Shown here in pieces: positions 23,396 to 33,737 of a stretch of DNA of 64,000 bases. Source of the stretch: Bagarius yarrelli. Taxonomy: Eukaryota; Chordata; Actinopteri; Siluriformes; Sisoridae. Position 1 is the first letter of the stretch; every line of letters begins with the position of its first letter. The notes beneath the pieces were generated by a model. It saw only the letters and a list, made by a program, of their open reading frames with translations, had not been told where the DNA came from and searched no databases. The stretch covers positions 110,646-174,645 of the forward strand of contig VCAZ01000276.1 in NCBI GenBank assembly GCA_005784505.1, given 5' to 3'. The position numbers and the translations under genes were made by a program.

Positions 23396-24335
23396 TCTGC
23401 AGTGCTTTTCTCTGAGCCATTGTACAGCTGGTGTACCACATGCATATACGGTATGTTAGTAGGCTCTCTATGGAGCACCGATAAAAGGACACAAGCAGTC
23501 TCTGGTTACCTGAGCACCCTTAGACAATGCAGTTTCGGCTGGGCCTTTTTCAGCATCTCAGTGGGGTGTTCACGCCCCAGGTCAGGTCCTCCTTGCTAGC
23601 CTGATAACCATACTTTTTGGTTGGCACCCACTATATTCGAGTATGGCATCCCATAGTATCTAAAAATAGTACGGTCTGTTCCTTCACCCTAGGTGGAGGC
23701 TGCACCCTGGTTCTCAAAAAGCATTTGTCTAGTTTGCTCCTTGGATAAACATCTTTATTTTTGCTGGTTAATCTATATTAACCGCCCTGGTAACAACCTC
23801 CACCAGCTCCTCATACACTAGAGATCATGGCAGAGACTCTAACACTCTCTTTTTATACTCATATTTTTAACCTCCTCTGAGGAGGGTGGTAGCTGTGGTT
23901 GGATTTCTGCCTAGGGGGGAGAATCTGCAGAGAGGGTTTTCCCAGCCTGAACCCCACTGAGCTAGTGTCTGGGGAATGAGATAAGGCTATTCCTGTCTCA
24001 AACTTTCACGCTAGCTTTGTTTGGCAGCCCCAAGACATCAGCCTGTACAGCAGCTCAGCAACAGCAGGACAGAGTCTTTAGGGCTCAGTGCCTGACCATC
24101 GTCATTAAAATGTGGCCAGGCAGGAGCAGAGCACATGCATTGGTAGCTGCTCGCAATGCCTGCAGTCAGAACACTACAGAGCTGACTGTACATGCTCAAC
24201 TCCCAAACACACAACAGAAAGCAACTGTGTATCCATGCCTGTTCAATACCTGGGACATAGACATACACTGCATATATTGCTGTCATCACCACTTTTCTTC
24301 TAAATATTCTTTCTCATTTTACACACACATTCCCT

Positions 24336-24392
24336 TATCCGGTAAACTTTTATTTCATGAGGTGTTTTAAATCGTTTGTGTGTGTCTGAGTG
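24336..24392. repeat. Direct repeat, right copy
   Basis: ATCCGGTAAACTTTTATTTC, then ATGAGGTGTTTTAAATCGTT and TGTGTG, differing from the 22861 copy at a handful of positions. The sequence between the copies includes the L2 fragment. The two could be edges of a segmental duplication or of an insertion. Confidence 0.75.
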
Positions 24393-24539
24393 TCTGATCT
24401 TCTAGAGACTTTCATGGACCTTCTAGAGACTTTCTCTAAATGATGGTTAGATCAGAGGGACCTAATGGATCTAATGTCCTTCACCTTAGGGTTATGGTGG
24501 GTATTGGTGGAATAAAAATTTACTGAGTTCTTGTTTCAG

Positions 24540-24627
24540 GAAGGGATTCGACCTGGAGACACAACCAGCACTTTCTGTGGGACACCGAACTACATCGCGC
24601 CGGAAATTCTGCGAGGAGAAGATTACG
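24540..24627 (+). CDS. prkcz: prkcz exon: activation loop
   Basis: 29 codons plus one base, between ttgtttcag and GTACTT. It encodes EGIRPGDTTSTFCGTPNYIA plus PEILRGEDY. The Thr in TSTFCGTP is the PDK1-site threonine (Thr410 in human), and APE closes the loop. A CA microsatellite begins 30 bp into the next intron. Confidence 0.97.
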
Positions 24628-24652
24628 GTACTTAACAAACATTTGTTAAGTA

Positions 24653-24691
<39 letters not shown>

Positions 24692-24838
24692 GAAAATACA
24701 TACCAGAGATGGAAGATTACCTTCTGATAACTTCTAGCACAGAAAACATTTACTGTCCATCTGTTCGGAAGGTATATTTAGTAGGTATATAGTGTAAAGA
24801 TGTGTGTCTCACTCTCTTTCTGTCTCTTTCTCCCTCAG

Positions 24839-24958
24839 GGTTCAGTGTGGACTGGTGGGCTCTTGGGGTGTTGATGTTTGAGATGATGGCTGGTAGATCT
24901 CCATTTGACATTATGACTGACAATCCAGATATGAACACAGAAGAGTATTTATTCCAAG
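24839..24958 (+). CDS. prkcz: prkcz exon: kinase C-lobe (DWWALGV)
   Basis: Two bases, 39 codons and one base, between tctccctcag and GTAACA. It encodes FSVDWWALGVLMFEMMAGRS, then PFDIMTDNPDMNTEEYLFQ, with the conserved Asp-Trp-Trp of helix F. Long CA microsatellites follow immediately in the intron (24967-25020 and 25102-25132). Confidence 0.97.
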
Positions 24959-24962
24959 GTAA

Positions 24963-25007
<45 letters not shown>

Positions 25008-25100
25008 AAACACACAAAACAGGAAACCAGGTGTGTATGTGGCATGTGGTATATGTTTTGGCATGTTAAGAAAAATTCCTTCATTAAATGCAGAAAGAGA

Positions 25101-25137
<37 letters not shown>

Positions 25138-25320
25138 ATATGGTCATCTGCTGCTCTGTTTGCTGCCCTGCCTTTCCCTAGCCAAGAAGAATACATGCTG
25201 TGACACACACACACACACACACACACAAACCTCTGTCACTTGCCTTGTGTCATAGTTATAACCCTGACCCCCCCACCCACTGATGCTCTACAGTACACAC
25301 TTTTTTTTTCCCATATGCTG

Positions 25321-25356
<36 letters not shown>

Positions 25357-25461
25357 ACCTCTGTGTTCTAATTTGTCCAGACGGACAGTAGACCAGGGAT
25401 GGGGGGGTTCTATAAGGCTGCTGAAAATTTGTCCTGTGTAATTCAGTAGTATATAGTCATG

Positions 25462-25500
<39 letters not shown>

Positions 25501-25591
25501 ATTAAAGCCTTCTAATCCACCAACATACAAATAACTGCAACATTTATACAATTGACTTACAAATTCTCTCTCTCTCTCGCTCTGACTTCTT

Positions 25592-25623
<32 letters not shown>

Positions 25624-25660
25624 CTCTTGCTGTCTCGGTTGCTCTCTCTCTCTCTCTCTT

Positions 25661-25695
<35 letters not shown>

Positions 25696-25786
25696 CTCTC
25701 TTTATGTCTATGTCTGTCTGTCTGTCTGTGTGTCGCTCCCCCTCTCCCTTTCTCTCCCTCTTTATCTCTCTCTCTCTCTCTCTTAG

Positions 25787-25866
25787 TGATTTTGGAGAAG
25801 CCGATTCGTATTCCCCGCTCGTTATCAGTGAAAGCAGCGAGTGTGTTAAAAGGCTTTCTGAACAAG
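25787..25866 (+). CDS. prkcz: prkcz exon: C-lobe (ILEKPIRIPR)
   Basis: Two bases plus 26 codons, between tctctctcttag and GTGAGT. It encodes ILEKPIRIPRSLSVKAAS plus VLKGFLNK. The intron just upstream (25565-25786) is almost pure pyrimidine microsatellite, an unusually long polypyrimidine tract. Confidence 0.97.
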
Positions 25867-25895
25867 GTGAGTGAGCATTATGTTCTTTACACACC

Positions 25896-25935
<40 letters not shown>

Positions 25936-26339
25936 GAGCTACAGATATTTAATGTTCTTACTGTCGTGAGGTCATATGATCATCAAGCATGCAGAAATTC
26001 AGACGTCTGAAGCACAAACCAGCTGAAGAAATACAGTGCAGGAGAAACTCCAGGATGGATCCATGATGTGTGTGTGTCATGTTGAATGAACGTGCTGTGT
26101 TCTGGGAAATGGAGTGTTTGGCGTGTGACTGAACACACCACTGTGTTTTAGAGCTATCATCCTCCTCCCCAGGTGGCAGTGGGATACTCCTCCAATGTGT
26201 GTGTGTTTGGCTTTCACTGGGTAGGACAGGTGACCTGGGCTGAGGAGGTGCATTTAAAACAGGACACAGATTTAGTATCTTTTGATCCTGGGATTCGAAA
26301 TCAAAACCTTCCACTGGTAATTTAGGACTAATTTTGGAC

Positions 26340-26445
26340 TGATACCAGAAAGAGCAAGGCCCTTAATCCCCAATTGCTCAGCTGTATAAAAGAGATAAAT
26401 GTACGTCTCTCTGCATAAGAGCGAAATGCTGTAAATGTAAACGTA
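26340..26445 (+). mobile_element. SINE fragment (L2-tail type)
   Basis: Contains AGCAAGGCCCTTAATCCCCA, ATTGCTCAGCTGTATAAAAG and a tail ending GCATAAGAGCGAAATGCTG. It matches the body and tail of the SINEs at 17822 and 48992 but lacks the pol III head. Confidence 0.6.
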
Positions 26446-26561
26446 GGACAGACTTCGCCCCCACACGCGTCATTTTCAGCGAAACTCTGAACAGCGTCTA
26501 AAGATTTTTGTGTGTGTGTGTGTGTGTGTGGTGTGTGTGTGTGTCGGAGAGAGAGAGAGAA

Positions 26562-26594
<33 letters not shown>

Positions 26595-26694
26595 CAGAGT
26601 GAGAGACAGAGAGAGAATGCGTGTCCCTAATCTCTCCAGAACGTCAGAACCGCCTTTAATCACTAATCATAATCGCCTTAAATTATTTTTTCAG

Positions 26695-26784
26695 GATCCA
26701 AAGGAGCGACTGGGGTGCCAGGTTCAGACAGGATTCACTGATATAAAGTCTCACACATTCTTCAGGAGCATCGAGTGGGACCAG
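26695..26784 (+). CDS. prkcz: prkcz exon: end of kinase domain (DPKERLG)
   Basis: 30 codons, phase 0 to 0, between attttttcag and GTGAGA. It encodes DPKERLGCQVQTGFTDIKSH, then TFFRSIEWDQ, the conserved end of the AGC kinase fold, with the Arg of KERLG that pairs with the APE glutamate. Confidence 0.97.
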
Positions 26785-26829
26785 GTGAGAAATACTTCAT
26801 TCACCTGGGTATGTGTGTGTGTTGTTAAT

Positions 26830-27060
26830 TAATATCTGTAAAATAAAACAACTCGACAGCAGCAAAAAACCAAAACTCCACCAGTGACAGAGTGGAGAAA
26901 AACCCTTGGGAGAAACCAGGTTCAGTCGGGGGGGCAGTTCCCCTCAGAGAAGATGACCCAGCAGGTTCTTCCATACTGCAGTAAAGATTCGGGGGTTTTG
27001 TCTGGATGGCCCGTCTAGAAGAACCAGATCATCAGTGTGAAACTAACATTTCTGCGTTTG
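26830..27060. mobile_element. Probable dispersed repeat in prkcz intron
   Basis: Has the style of a fish interspersed repeat (GAAAAACCCTTGGGAGAAAC, CAGGTTCAGTCGGGGGGGCA), similar in layout to the element at 9871 with its GAGAGGAACCAGACTC phrase. No ends or coding content can be defined. Confidence 0.35.
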
Positions 27061-27399
27061 ACCTCGAGGGCACAGGTCGTAGTTTAGATCTAATTATAAG
27101 ATGATAAAATGCAGTTTTACTAATGTGAGAAATCTGAAGCTCTGAAAGGAAAAATTACTGACCAAAAGCACACCTGAGTTTCTAACTAACCATGAAGGGT
27201 TGACAGAGCGCCATCAAGTGTTCGACAGTGATATAGATTATTACAGGCAGAGACTTTATGTCCGATAATTAACACCGCTGTTTTTACAGGATTCAGCAAT
27301 GAGAAATTATTTCTCACCCAGTTTTTACATCAGCTTTACAGTCAGTTAGTTTTTTAAACTGGTAAATTTGAAGAAATGAAGAAATATGTTGGCGTGTAT

Positions 27400-28670
27400 G
27401 ATGATGCGTGTGTTGGTGAGTGTTGGTGTATGTGTTTGTGTTAGGATTTGTTATGGTGTGTGTTGGTATGTGTAAAGTGTATGTTAGTGTGTGTTGGTGC
27501 GTTGGTGCGTTGGTTTGTGTTCACGTATGTAATGGTGTGCGCCGGTGTGTGTTGGTGTATGTTAGTGAGTGTTGGTGTATGTGTATGTGTTTGTGTGTTG
27601 GTATTTGTGATAGTGTGTGTTTGTGTATGTAATGGTGTGTGTGTTGGTCTCTGATGGTGTGCATTTGTTTATGTTTGTGAGTGTTGGTGTATGTGTATGT
27701 GTTTGTGTGTTGGTATTGTGTGATGGTGGTGTGTTTTGTGTATGTAATGGTGTGTGTGTTGGTCTCTGATGGTGTGCATTTTGTTTATGTTTGTGAGTGT
27801 TGTTGTATGTGTTTGTGTGTTGGTATGTCTACTGGTGTGTGTGTGTATGTATGTAATGATTTGTGCTGGTGTGTGTGTGTTGGTCTGTGATGGTGTGTGT
27901 TGGTGTATGTTAGTGAGTGTTGGTGTATGTGTATGTGTTTGTGTGTTGGTATTTGTGATAGTGTGTGTTTGTGTATGTAATGGTTTGTGTGTGTTGGTCT
28001 CTGATGGTGTGCATTTGTTTATGTTTTGTGAGTGTTGTTGTATGTGTTTTGTGGTGTTGGTATGTCTGCTGGTGTGGTGTGTGTATGTATGTAATGATTT
28101 GTGCTGGTGTGTGTGTGTTTGGTCTGTGATGGTGTGCATTGGTGTATGTTTGTGAGTGTTGGTGTATGTGTATGTGTTTGTGTGTTGGTATTTGTGATAG
28201 TGTGTGTTTGTGTATGTAATGGTGTGTGTGTTGGTCTCTGATGGTGTGCATTTGTTTATGTTTGTGAGTGTTGTTGTATGTGTTTGTGTGTTGGTATGTC
28301 TACTGGTGTGTGTGTGTATGTATGTAATGATTTGTGCTGGTGTGTGTGTGTTGGTCTGTGATGGTGTGTGTTGGTGTATGTTAGTGAGTGTTGGTGTATG
28401 TGTATGTGTGTTGGTATGTGTGATGGTGTGTGTTTTGTGTATGTAATGGTGTGTGTGTTGGTCTCTGATGGTGTGCATTTGTTTATGTTTGTGAGTGTTG
28501 TTGTATGTGTTGTGTGTGTTGGTATGTCTGCTGGTGTGTGTGTGTATTGGTGTATGTAATGATTTGTGCTGGTGTGTGTGTGTTGGTCTGTGATGGTGTG
28601 TGTTGGTGTATGTTTGTGAGTGTTGGTGTATGTGTTTGTGTGTTGGTATGTGTGATGGTGTGTGTGATAT
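27400..28670. repeat. TG-rich minisatellite with a ~230-240 bp higher-order unit
   Basis: Short variants of GTGTGTTGGTGTATGTTTGT are arranged in a longer repeat. The landmark ATGTCTACTGGTGTGTGTG or its ATGTCTGCTGG variant, followed by GTAATGATTTGTGCTGG, recurs at about 27825, 28067, 28297 and 28527. Long frames on both strands are repeat translations. Confidence 0.9.
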
Positions 28671-28794
28671 TGTGACAGACAGTTGTGAGAGACAGACAGG
28701 GTTAAAGAAACACACAAAGAGAGTTCGAATTTGGACCTGATTTCTGATTTATGTGCTTTCCGAAATAAATTAATGATCTTTCATGTTGACCTGT

Positions 28795-29345
28795 CTATCC
28801 CTCTCTGTCCTGTCTCTCCCTCTCTGTCTATCCCTCTGTCCATCCCTCTCCTGTCCATCCCTCTCTGTCCCATCCCTCTGTCTATCCCTCTCTGTCCGTC
28901 CCTCTCTGTCTATCCCTCTCTGTCTATCCCTCTCTGTCTATCCCTCTCTGTCCATCCCTCTCTGTCTATCCCTCTCTGTATCCCTCTCTGTCTATCCCTC
29001 TCTGTCTATCCCTCTCTGTCCACCCTCCTATCCCTCTCTGTCTATCCCTCTCTGTCCTATCCTCTCTATCCTCTCTGCCATCCTCTCTGTCTATCCCTCT
29101 CTGTCTATCCCTCTCTGTCTATCCCTCTCTGTCTATCCCTCTCTGTCTATCCCTCTCTGTCCATCCCTCTCTGTCTATCCCTCTCTGTCTATCCCTCTCT
29201 GTCTATCCCTCTCTGTCTATCCCTCTCTGTCCATCCCTCTCTGTCTATCCCTCTCTGTCTATCCCTCTCTGTCCATCCCCCTCCGTCCCTCTCTGTCCGT
29301 CCCTCTCTGTCTGTCCCTCTCTGTCTGTCCCTCTCTGTCCATCCC
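28795..29345. repeat. 14-bp pyrimidine-rich minisatellite before a splice acceptor
   Basis: Nearly 40 copies of ATCCCTCTCTGTCT or the CCATCCCTCTCTGT variant run into the acceptor of the exon at 29363. The array is pyrimidine except for one A and one G per unit, so it extends the intron polypyrimidine tract to over 500 bp. Confidence 0.95.
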
Positions 29346-29362
29346 TCTTTCTCTTTCTTTAG

Positions 29363-29478
29363 TTGGAGCAGAAGCAGGTGACGCCTCCTTTTAAGCCTCA
29401 GATCACTGATGATTATGGATTGGAGAACTTCGACACACAGTTCACTAATGAGCCTGTACAGCTCACCCCGGATGACGA
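29363..29478 (+). CDS. prkcz: prkcz exon: turn-motif region
   Basis: 38 codons plus two bases, between ctttctttag and GTAAGA. It encodes LEQKQVTPPFKPQITDDYGL, then ENFDTQFTNEPVQLTPDD. The Thr in QLTPDDE is the turn-motif site, and ITDDYGLENFDTQF favours zeta over iota. Confidence 0.97.
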
Positions 29479-29489
29479 GTAAGAAACAC

Positions 29490-31010
29490 ACACACACACA
29501 CAATGTAACACATTGTAACGCAGTCACGCTGTAACACACATACTGTACCAGTCAAACTATAACACACTCACACTGTAAAAGTCACACTGTAAAAGTTACA
29601 CAATAACACACTCACACTGTAACACTCAAACAGTAACACACAACCAATCACATTGTAACACATATTGTAACACACTTACAATGCTGTAACACACTCACGC
29701 TGCAATTCACTCAGGCTGTAACACATTTAGGTTGTAATACACTAATATAAACACACTAATATAACAGAGTCAAGCTGTAACACTCACTCTCACACACATT
29801 CAGACACACTCACACTGTAATACACACAGTGCAACAGTTATACTGTAACACTCACACTAACAAATTCATGCTCTAACACTCACACTGTAACACACTCAGA
29901 ATAACATTCACGCCTTAACAGTCATTATGTAACACAGTCACAGTTGAATAAAATTAAATGTAACACACACACTGTAACATGCTTACATTGTAACACAAAT
30001 ACAATGTAACACTCACACTATAACAATCACACTGTCACACACACTGTTGCACTCACTGCAACATATGCAGTAAAACACGCAGGCTGTAACACTCACACTT
30101 TAACACACTCTGTAACACACTAACTATAACAAACATTGCAAAACACTTACATTGTAACACACACACTATCACACTCATGCTGCAACACATTCACAAAAAA
30201 CACACTTACACTTTAACTTTCACACTGTAACACACTCACTGTAACTTACTCACACAGTAACACACACACTGTATCGCACTTACACTGTAACATGCTCACA
30301 CTGTAACACTTATAATGTAACACACTCACACTGTAACACAATAAACTGTAACATGCTCACACAGTAACACATAAATTCCTTGTAACATACTCAAACAGTA
30401 ACACTTTAACTGTAACCACTACACTAACCTCTAACCTCACATACACTGTTTACACACTCATGCTGTTAACCACATGCTGTAACACTTACACTATAACACA
30501 CTTAGAATAACATTTACTGTAACACTCAAACTGTAAAACATTCATACTGTAAAAATCACACTGTAACACACTCACAGTAACACTTACACTGTAACACTCA
30601 TACTGTTACACAGCCCTACTTGAACATAATCAACTGTAACAATCACACTGTAGCACATACTGTAACCCACTCACACTGTAACACAGGTATACTTTAACAA
30701 CCTTACACTGTAACACAAACACTGTAGCACACTCATACTATAACACATACTGTAACACTTACACTGTAACACAGGTATACTGTAACAACCTTACAATGTA
30801 ACACAAATACTGTAACCCACTCACACTGTAACACACACTGTAACACTTACACTGTAACACAAACACTGTAGCACACTTACACTGTAAAACACTTACAAAG
30901 TAACACTCACAATGTAAAACACTGTAACACACACACTGTAAGACACACTGTAAAACCTCACACTGTAACAGTCCTGCTGTAACACTCATCCTGTAACAGT
31001 AGTGTGTTGT
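29490..31010. repeat. Irregular ACACTGTAAC minisatellite
   Basis: About 1.5 kb of variable 10-17 bp repeats around CACACTGTAACACACTCA, filling the last prkcz intron. The copies are heterogeneous, with no clear higher order. Confidence 0.9.
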
Positions 31011-31112
31011 GTTAAGGTTGTGATGGTGTGTGGTTTCTAGTGTTCTGTGTTTGTTCGTGTCTTCAGTGTGTCTGAACCAGTAATATTCTGCTGTGTGTTT
31101 TTTTCTCTTCAG

Positions 31113-31200
31113 GGACGTGATTAAGAGAATAGATCAGTCTGAGTTCGAGGGCTTCGAGTACATCAACCCCCTGCTGTTCTCCTCTGAAGAAACCATATGA
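31113..31200 (+). CDS. prkcz: prkcz last coding exon: hydrophobic motif and stop
   Basis: One base plus 29 codons including TGA at 31198-31200; the acceptor is tttctcttcag. It encodes DVIKRIDQSEFEGFEYINPL, then LFSSEETI. The FEGFEY segment is the aPKC hydrophobic motif with Glu in place of the phosphorylated Ser/Thr. The C-terminus ETI keeps the short acidic-x-hydrophobic ending of human ESV, a known PDZ-type ligand. Confidence 0.97.
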
Positions 31201-31324
31201 GACAGGAAGACCAGTCGGTGCTACTGACTCTCGCCTGCGGCTCCGACCGGGACACACCAGGGGTTCGGTTCTGACTGAGTGACTGCGCACACAAGAGAGA
31301 GACAGAGAAAGAAAGAAATGCATT

Positions 31325-31830
31325 AAACACTAAACAACTTCCCACACACCCTCTCATACACACTCTCTCAAACACTCTCACACACACTCCCAAACATTCT
31401 CTCACAAACACTCTCACACACACACTCTCTCAAACAATCCAAAACATTCTCTCACACACTCCCAAACATTCTCCCACACACTTTTAAACACTCTTGCACA
31501 CTCTCTTAAACACTCTCACACACTCTCTCACACACTCTCTCAAACACTCTCTTAAACACTCTCAGGCACACTCTCACACACCCCCAAACATTCTTTCACA
31601 CACTCTCTCAAACACTCTTACACACACTCTCACACACAATTCCTAGAATCACACACTTTCAAACTCTGGCACACTCTCAGATGTTTCATACACTCTTAGC
31701 CTGTCTCACACACACCTAGACTCTCACACACAATCAGACGTTTTATGACTCACACACACTCAGACTCTTACACACTCTTAGACTGTCTCTCACGCACTTA
31801 GAAGCTCACACACACTATCAGAAGTGACGA
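31325..31830. repeat. CACACTCTCTCAAACACTC minisatellite
   Basis: Degenerate 10-20 bp units of the form CACACACTCTCTCAAACACT, just after the prkcz stop. Confidence 0.85.
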
Positions 31831-31876
31831 AAACACTGCAAAACCGAAAATCAGCATTTAACATAAAATCCATCAT

Positions 31877-32188
31877 TTAAGACTCCTCTGAATCGTCTTC
31901 CTCCTCTTCCTCATCCTCTTCCTCCTTCTGCTCTTCATCACGCTCCTGGATTTTGTTGATTTTTGGGCCTGCACTCGTTACAAACTTCATTACCCATAAT
32001 TCCCAGCTGCAGTTCCAGGTTCTGTCTGGAAACTTGATTATTCTCCACTTTTTCTTCTTATGTGTGTTTTTTAACTGTCTCTCAGATGTGGGCGTGTGCC
32101 AATGTTGAGCTTCGTCTGATTGGTTGATGAAGCAACGTAAAGATGCCACGTCTCTGAGAGAACAACCAGAACTCCTGCGTGGTTTCAT
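31877..32188 (-). CDS. Hypothetical ORF with acidic tail, unrecognised
   Basis: A 103-residue minus-strand frame free of simple repeats for most of its length. It has a basic patch (THKKKKWRI), a Trp-rich centre (RTWNCSWELWVMKFV), then TSAGPKINKIQERDE and a C-terminal Asp/Glu run. The composition is more protein-like than neighbouring frames, but I cannot place the family, and I see neither upstream exons nor an AATAAA downstream on this strand. It overlaps the presumed prkcz 3' UTR. It could be a last exon, a retro-fragment, or chance. Confidence 0.2.
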   Translation of the reverse strand: MKPRRSSGCSLRDVASLRCFINQSDEAQHWHTPTSERQLKNTHKKKKWRIIKFPDRTWNCSWELWVMKFVTSAGPKINKIQERDEEQKEEEDEEEEEDDSEES

Positions 32189-32350
32189 TCTATTGTACTA
32201 GATGATCTAAAATGGTGCTGATGTCGAGCAATGACATCAGCACACATACACACACGCACACACACACACTTCGAATGTTGAACACACTATTTCATTAAAA
32301 AAAACGTTTCGTTCTAATTACTGATGAATAAACACCAACTTTTTAAATTC

Positions 32351-33179
32351 AGATGTGTGATTTATTCCTAAATCAACAACCAACCATTTAAAAAGCCTCA
32401 GAGATCAAACACACACACACACGTACACACACACACATAAACACTCTTCAGGGTCATCACTAGTAAGGTGAAAGGTAGAGACAATTATAAGGGCCCTTAA
32501 CTGCCCAGAGGGCCCACAAAATGCAGCGCTCATACTACATAGGTGGTGGGGGCCCCCACATCAAACATTTTCCAGAGGGCCCCAAATCCTCTAGCTACAG
32601 CCCTGGCTCAACCCTTTTCTCGTAACCTCCCTGTGTAACTGCACTTCCCCCAACTCTTCCTAGTGCTCCAGAGTAATTCACCCTTCTAGTGTGCACTTAT
32701 TATCTACTCTGGTACTCACCCCTAATACCCTCCCCTGGTGCTCCACCCTAGTCGCTTCAGTGCACTACTCTTCATCACAGCTCTACGTCTTGGAGACAAT
32801 TAACACTTCAATTAACGCCCCAGACCTAAAGAGTCTGTTCATGTAGGCCCCTTCTCTGTAGGCCCCGCCCCCACAGCCTCACCATCATCATTATTCATTG
32901 TGTTAAAGATCCTAATACACACATCCCCCCCCCCCCACACACACACACAGTGAGAGTTTGCAGGAGAAAGTTTCTAGAGTTTTTGAGTTCATCATGGTGG
33001 TTCTGTTGATGTGGGCGGAGTTTAGTGGCAAATTGCTGTGTGTGAGGGTGCTAATGGTGCTAATAGTTAACACTGTGCGAGTGTGTGTGTGTGTGTGTAT
33101 ATTTGAGTGAGAGAGGAAGAGAGGAAGGCAGTAATTAGCGCTGTATAAAATGCTGGTGCAGGAAATCATAAATAAATGA
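32351..33179. other. Intergenic sequence
   Basis: No gene seen. Contains short CA tracts, a GGGCCC-rich patch at about 32480-32600 and a C9 run at 32926-32935. Confidence 0.5.
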
Positions 33180-33545
33180 ATTGGTTGGTTGTGTGTTTGA
33201 TCATGTGTGTCTGTTTGGTTGGTGTTTGTGTTTGTGTTTTGTTTGGTCATGTGTGTTTCTCTTTGGTTGGTTATGTGTTTGTGTTTTTTTTTTTTTTTGT
33301 TGTCCGTGTCTGGTTTGGGTTGTGTTTGTTTGGTCGTGTGTGTTTTCTGTTTAGTTGGTTGTGTGTTTGTTTGGTCGTGTTGTGTTTCTGTTTGGTTGGT
33401 TGTGTGTTTGTGTTTGTTTGGTCATGTGTGTTTCTCTTTGGTTGGTTATGTGTTTGTGATTTATTATCAGTGGGTTAGGGTTAGGGTTAGCATTTGGTTT
33501 AGATAAGGTTTATGTTAGTTTAATATTTAGGGTTAGGGTTAATAA
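33180..33545. repeat. TTTGGTTGG minisatellite and short TTAGGG run
   Basis: 33180-33470 repeats a unit of roughly 50 bp built from GTTTGGTTGGTTGTGTGTTT and GGTCATGTGTGTTTCT. It is followed at 33475-33490 by three TTAGGG hexamers and degenerate copies to 33545. Confidence 0.8.
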
Positions 33546-33569
33546 ACTTTATTGTAAATTTAAATTCAC

Positions 33570-33735
33570 AATAGTGTTTATTTATAACAGTGTTTATTTA
33601 CAACAGTAATTATTTACAACAGTGTTTATTTACTGCAGTGTTTATTTACAACAGTTTTTTTTTACAACAGTGTTTATTTACTGCATTGTTCACTTACAGC
33701 AGTGTTTTATTTACAACACTATTTATATTATCTTC
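33570..33735. repeat. 16-bp TTTATTTACAGCAGTG minisatellite, left block
   Basis: About ten copies of GTTTATTTACAACAGT and variants. The same family resumes on the far side of the L2 LINE at about 37300, so the LINE sits inside or between two parts of this array. Confidence 0.9.
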
Positions 33736-33737
33736 TG

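Larger units (their letters stand above)
5083..31200 (+). other. prkcz: prkcz gene, partial (11 exons; 5' exons outside the window)
   Basis: Atypical protein kinase C zeta is a cytosolic, diacylglycerol-independent Ser/Thr kinase that works with PAR6/PAR3 in cell polarity and with p62 in signalling. The visible exons encode, in order, the second part of the C1 domain, an acidic hinge, the kinase glycine loop and catalytic lysine, the catalytic loop (YRDLKLDN), DYG, the activation loop (TSTFCGTPNYIAPE), the C-lobe, the turn motif, the acidic aPKC hydrophobic motif and the stop. Zeta is preferred over iota because the tail reads ITDDYGLENFDTQF and ends in a zeta-like IKRIDQSEFEGF. PB1, pseudosubstrate and first C1 exons lie upstream of the window. 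About 61 codons of the N-lobe between 7454 and 21764 are not found; the N gap at 18035-19000 is the likely place. All other junction phases agree. Confidence 0.95.
31201..32350 (+). other. prkcz: Inferred prkcz 3' UTR
   Basis: Starts after the stop. The first good AATAAA is at 32327-32332 (GATGAATAAACACC); an ATTAAA at 31322 is too near the stop to be a likely main site. It contains a CACTCTCTCAAACA minisatellite at about 31325-31830. The true end would need transcript data. Confidence 0.4.

Noticed and set aside
27669..28715. 348-codon His/Thr-rich minus-strand frame
   Set aside because: TG minisatellite read in reverse; broken frames on every side.
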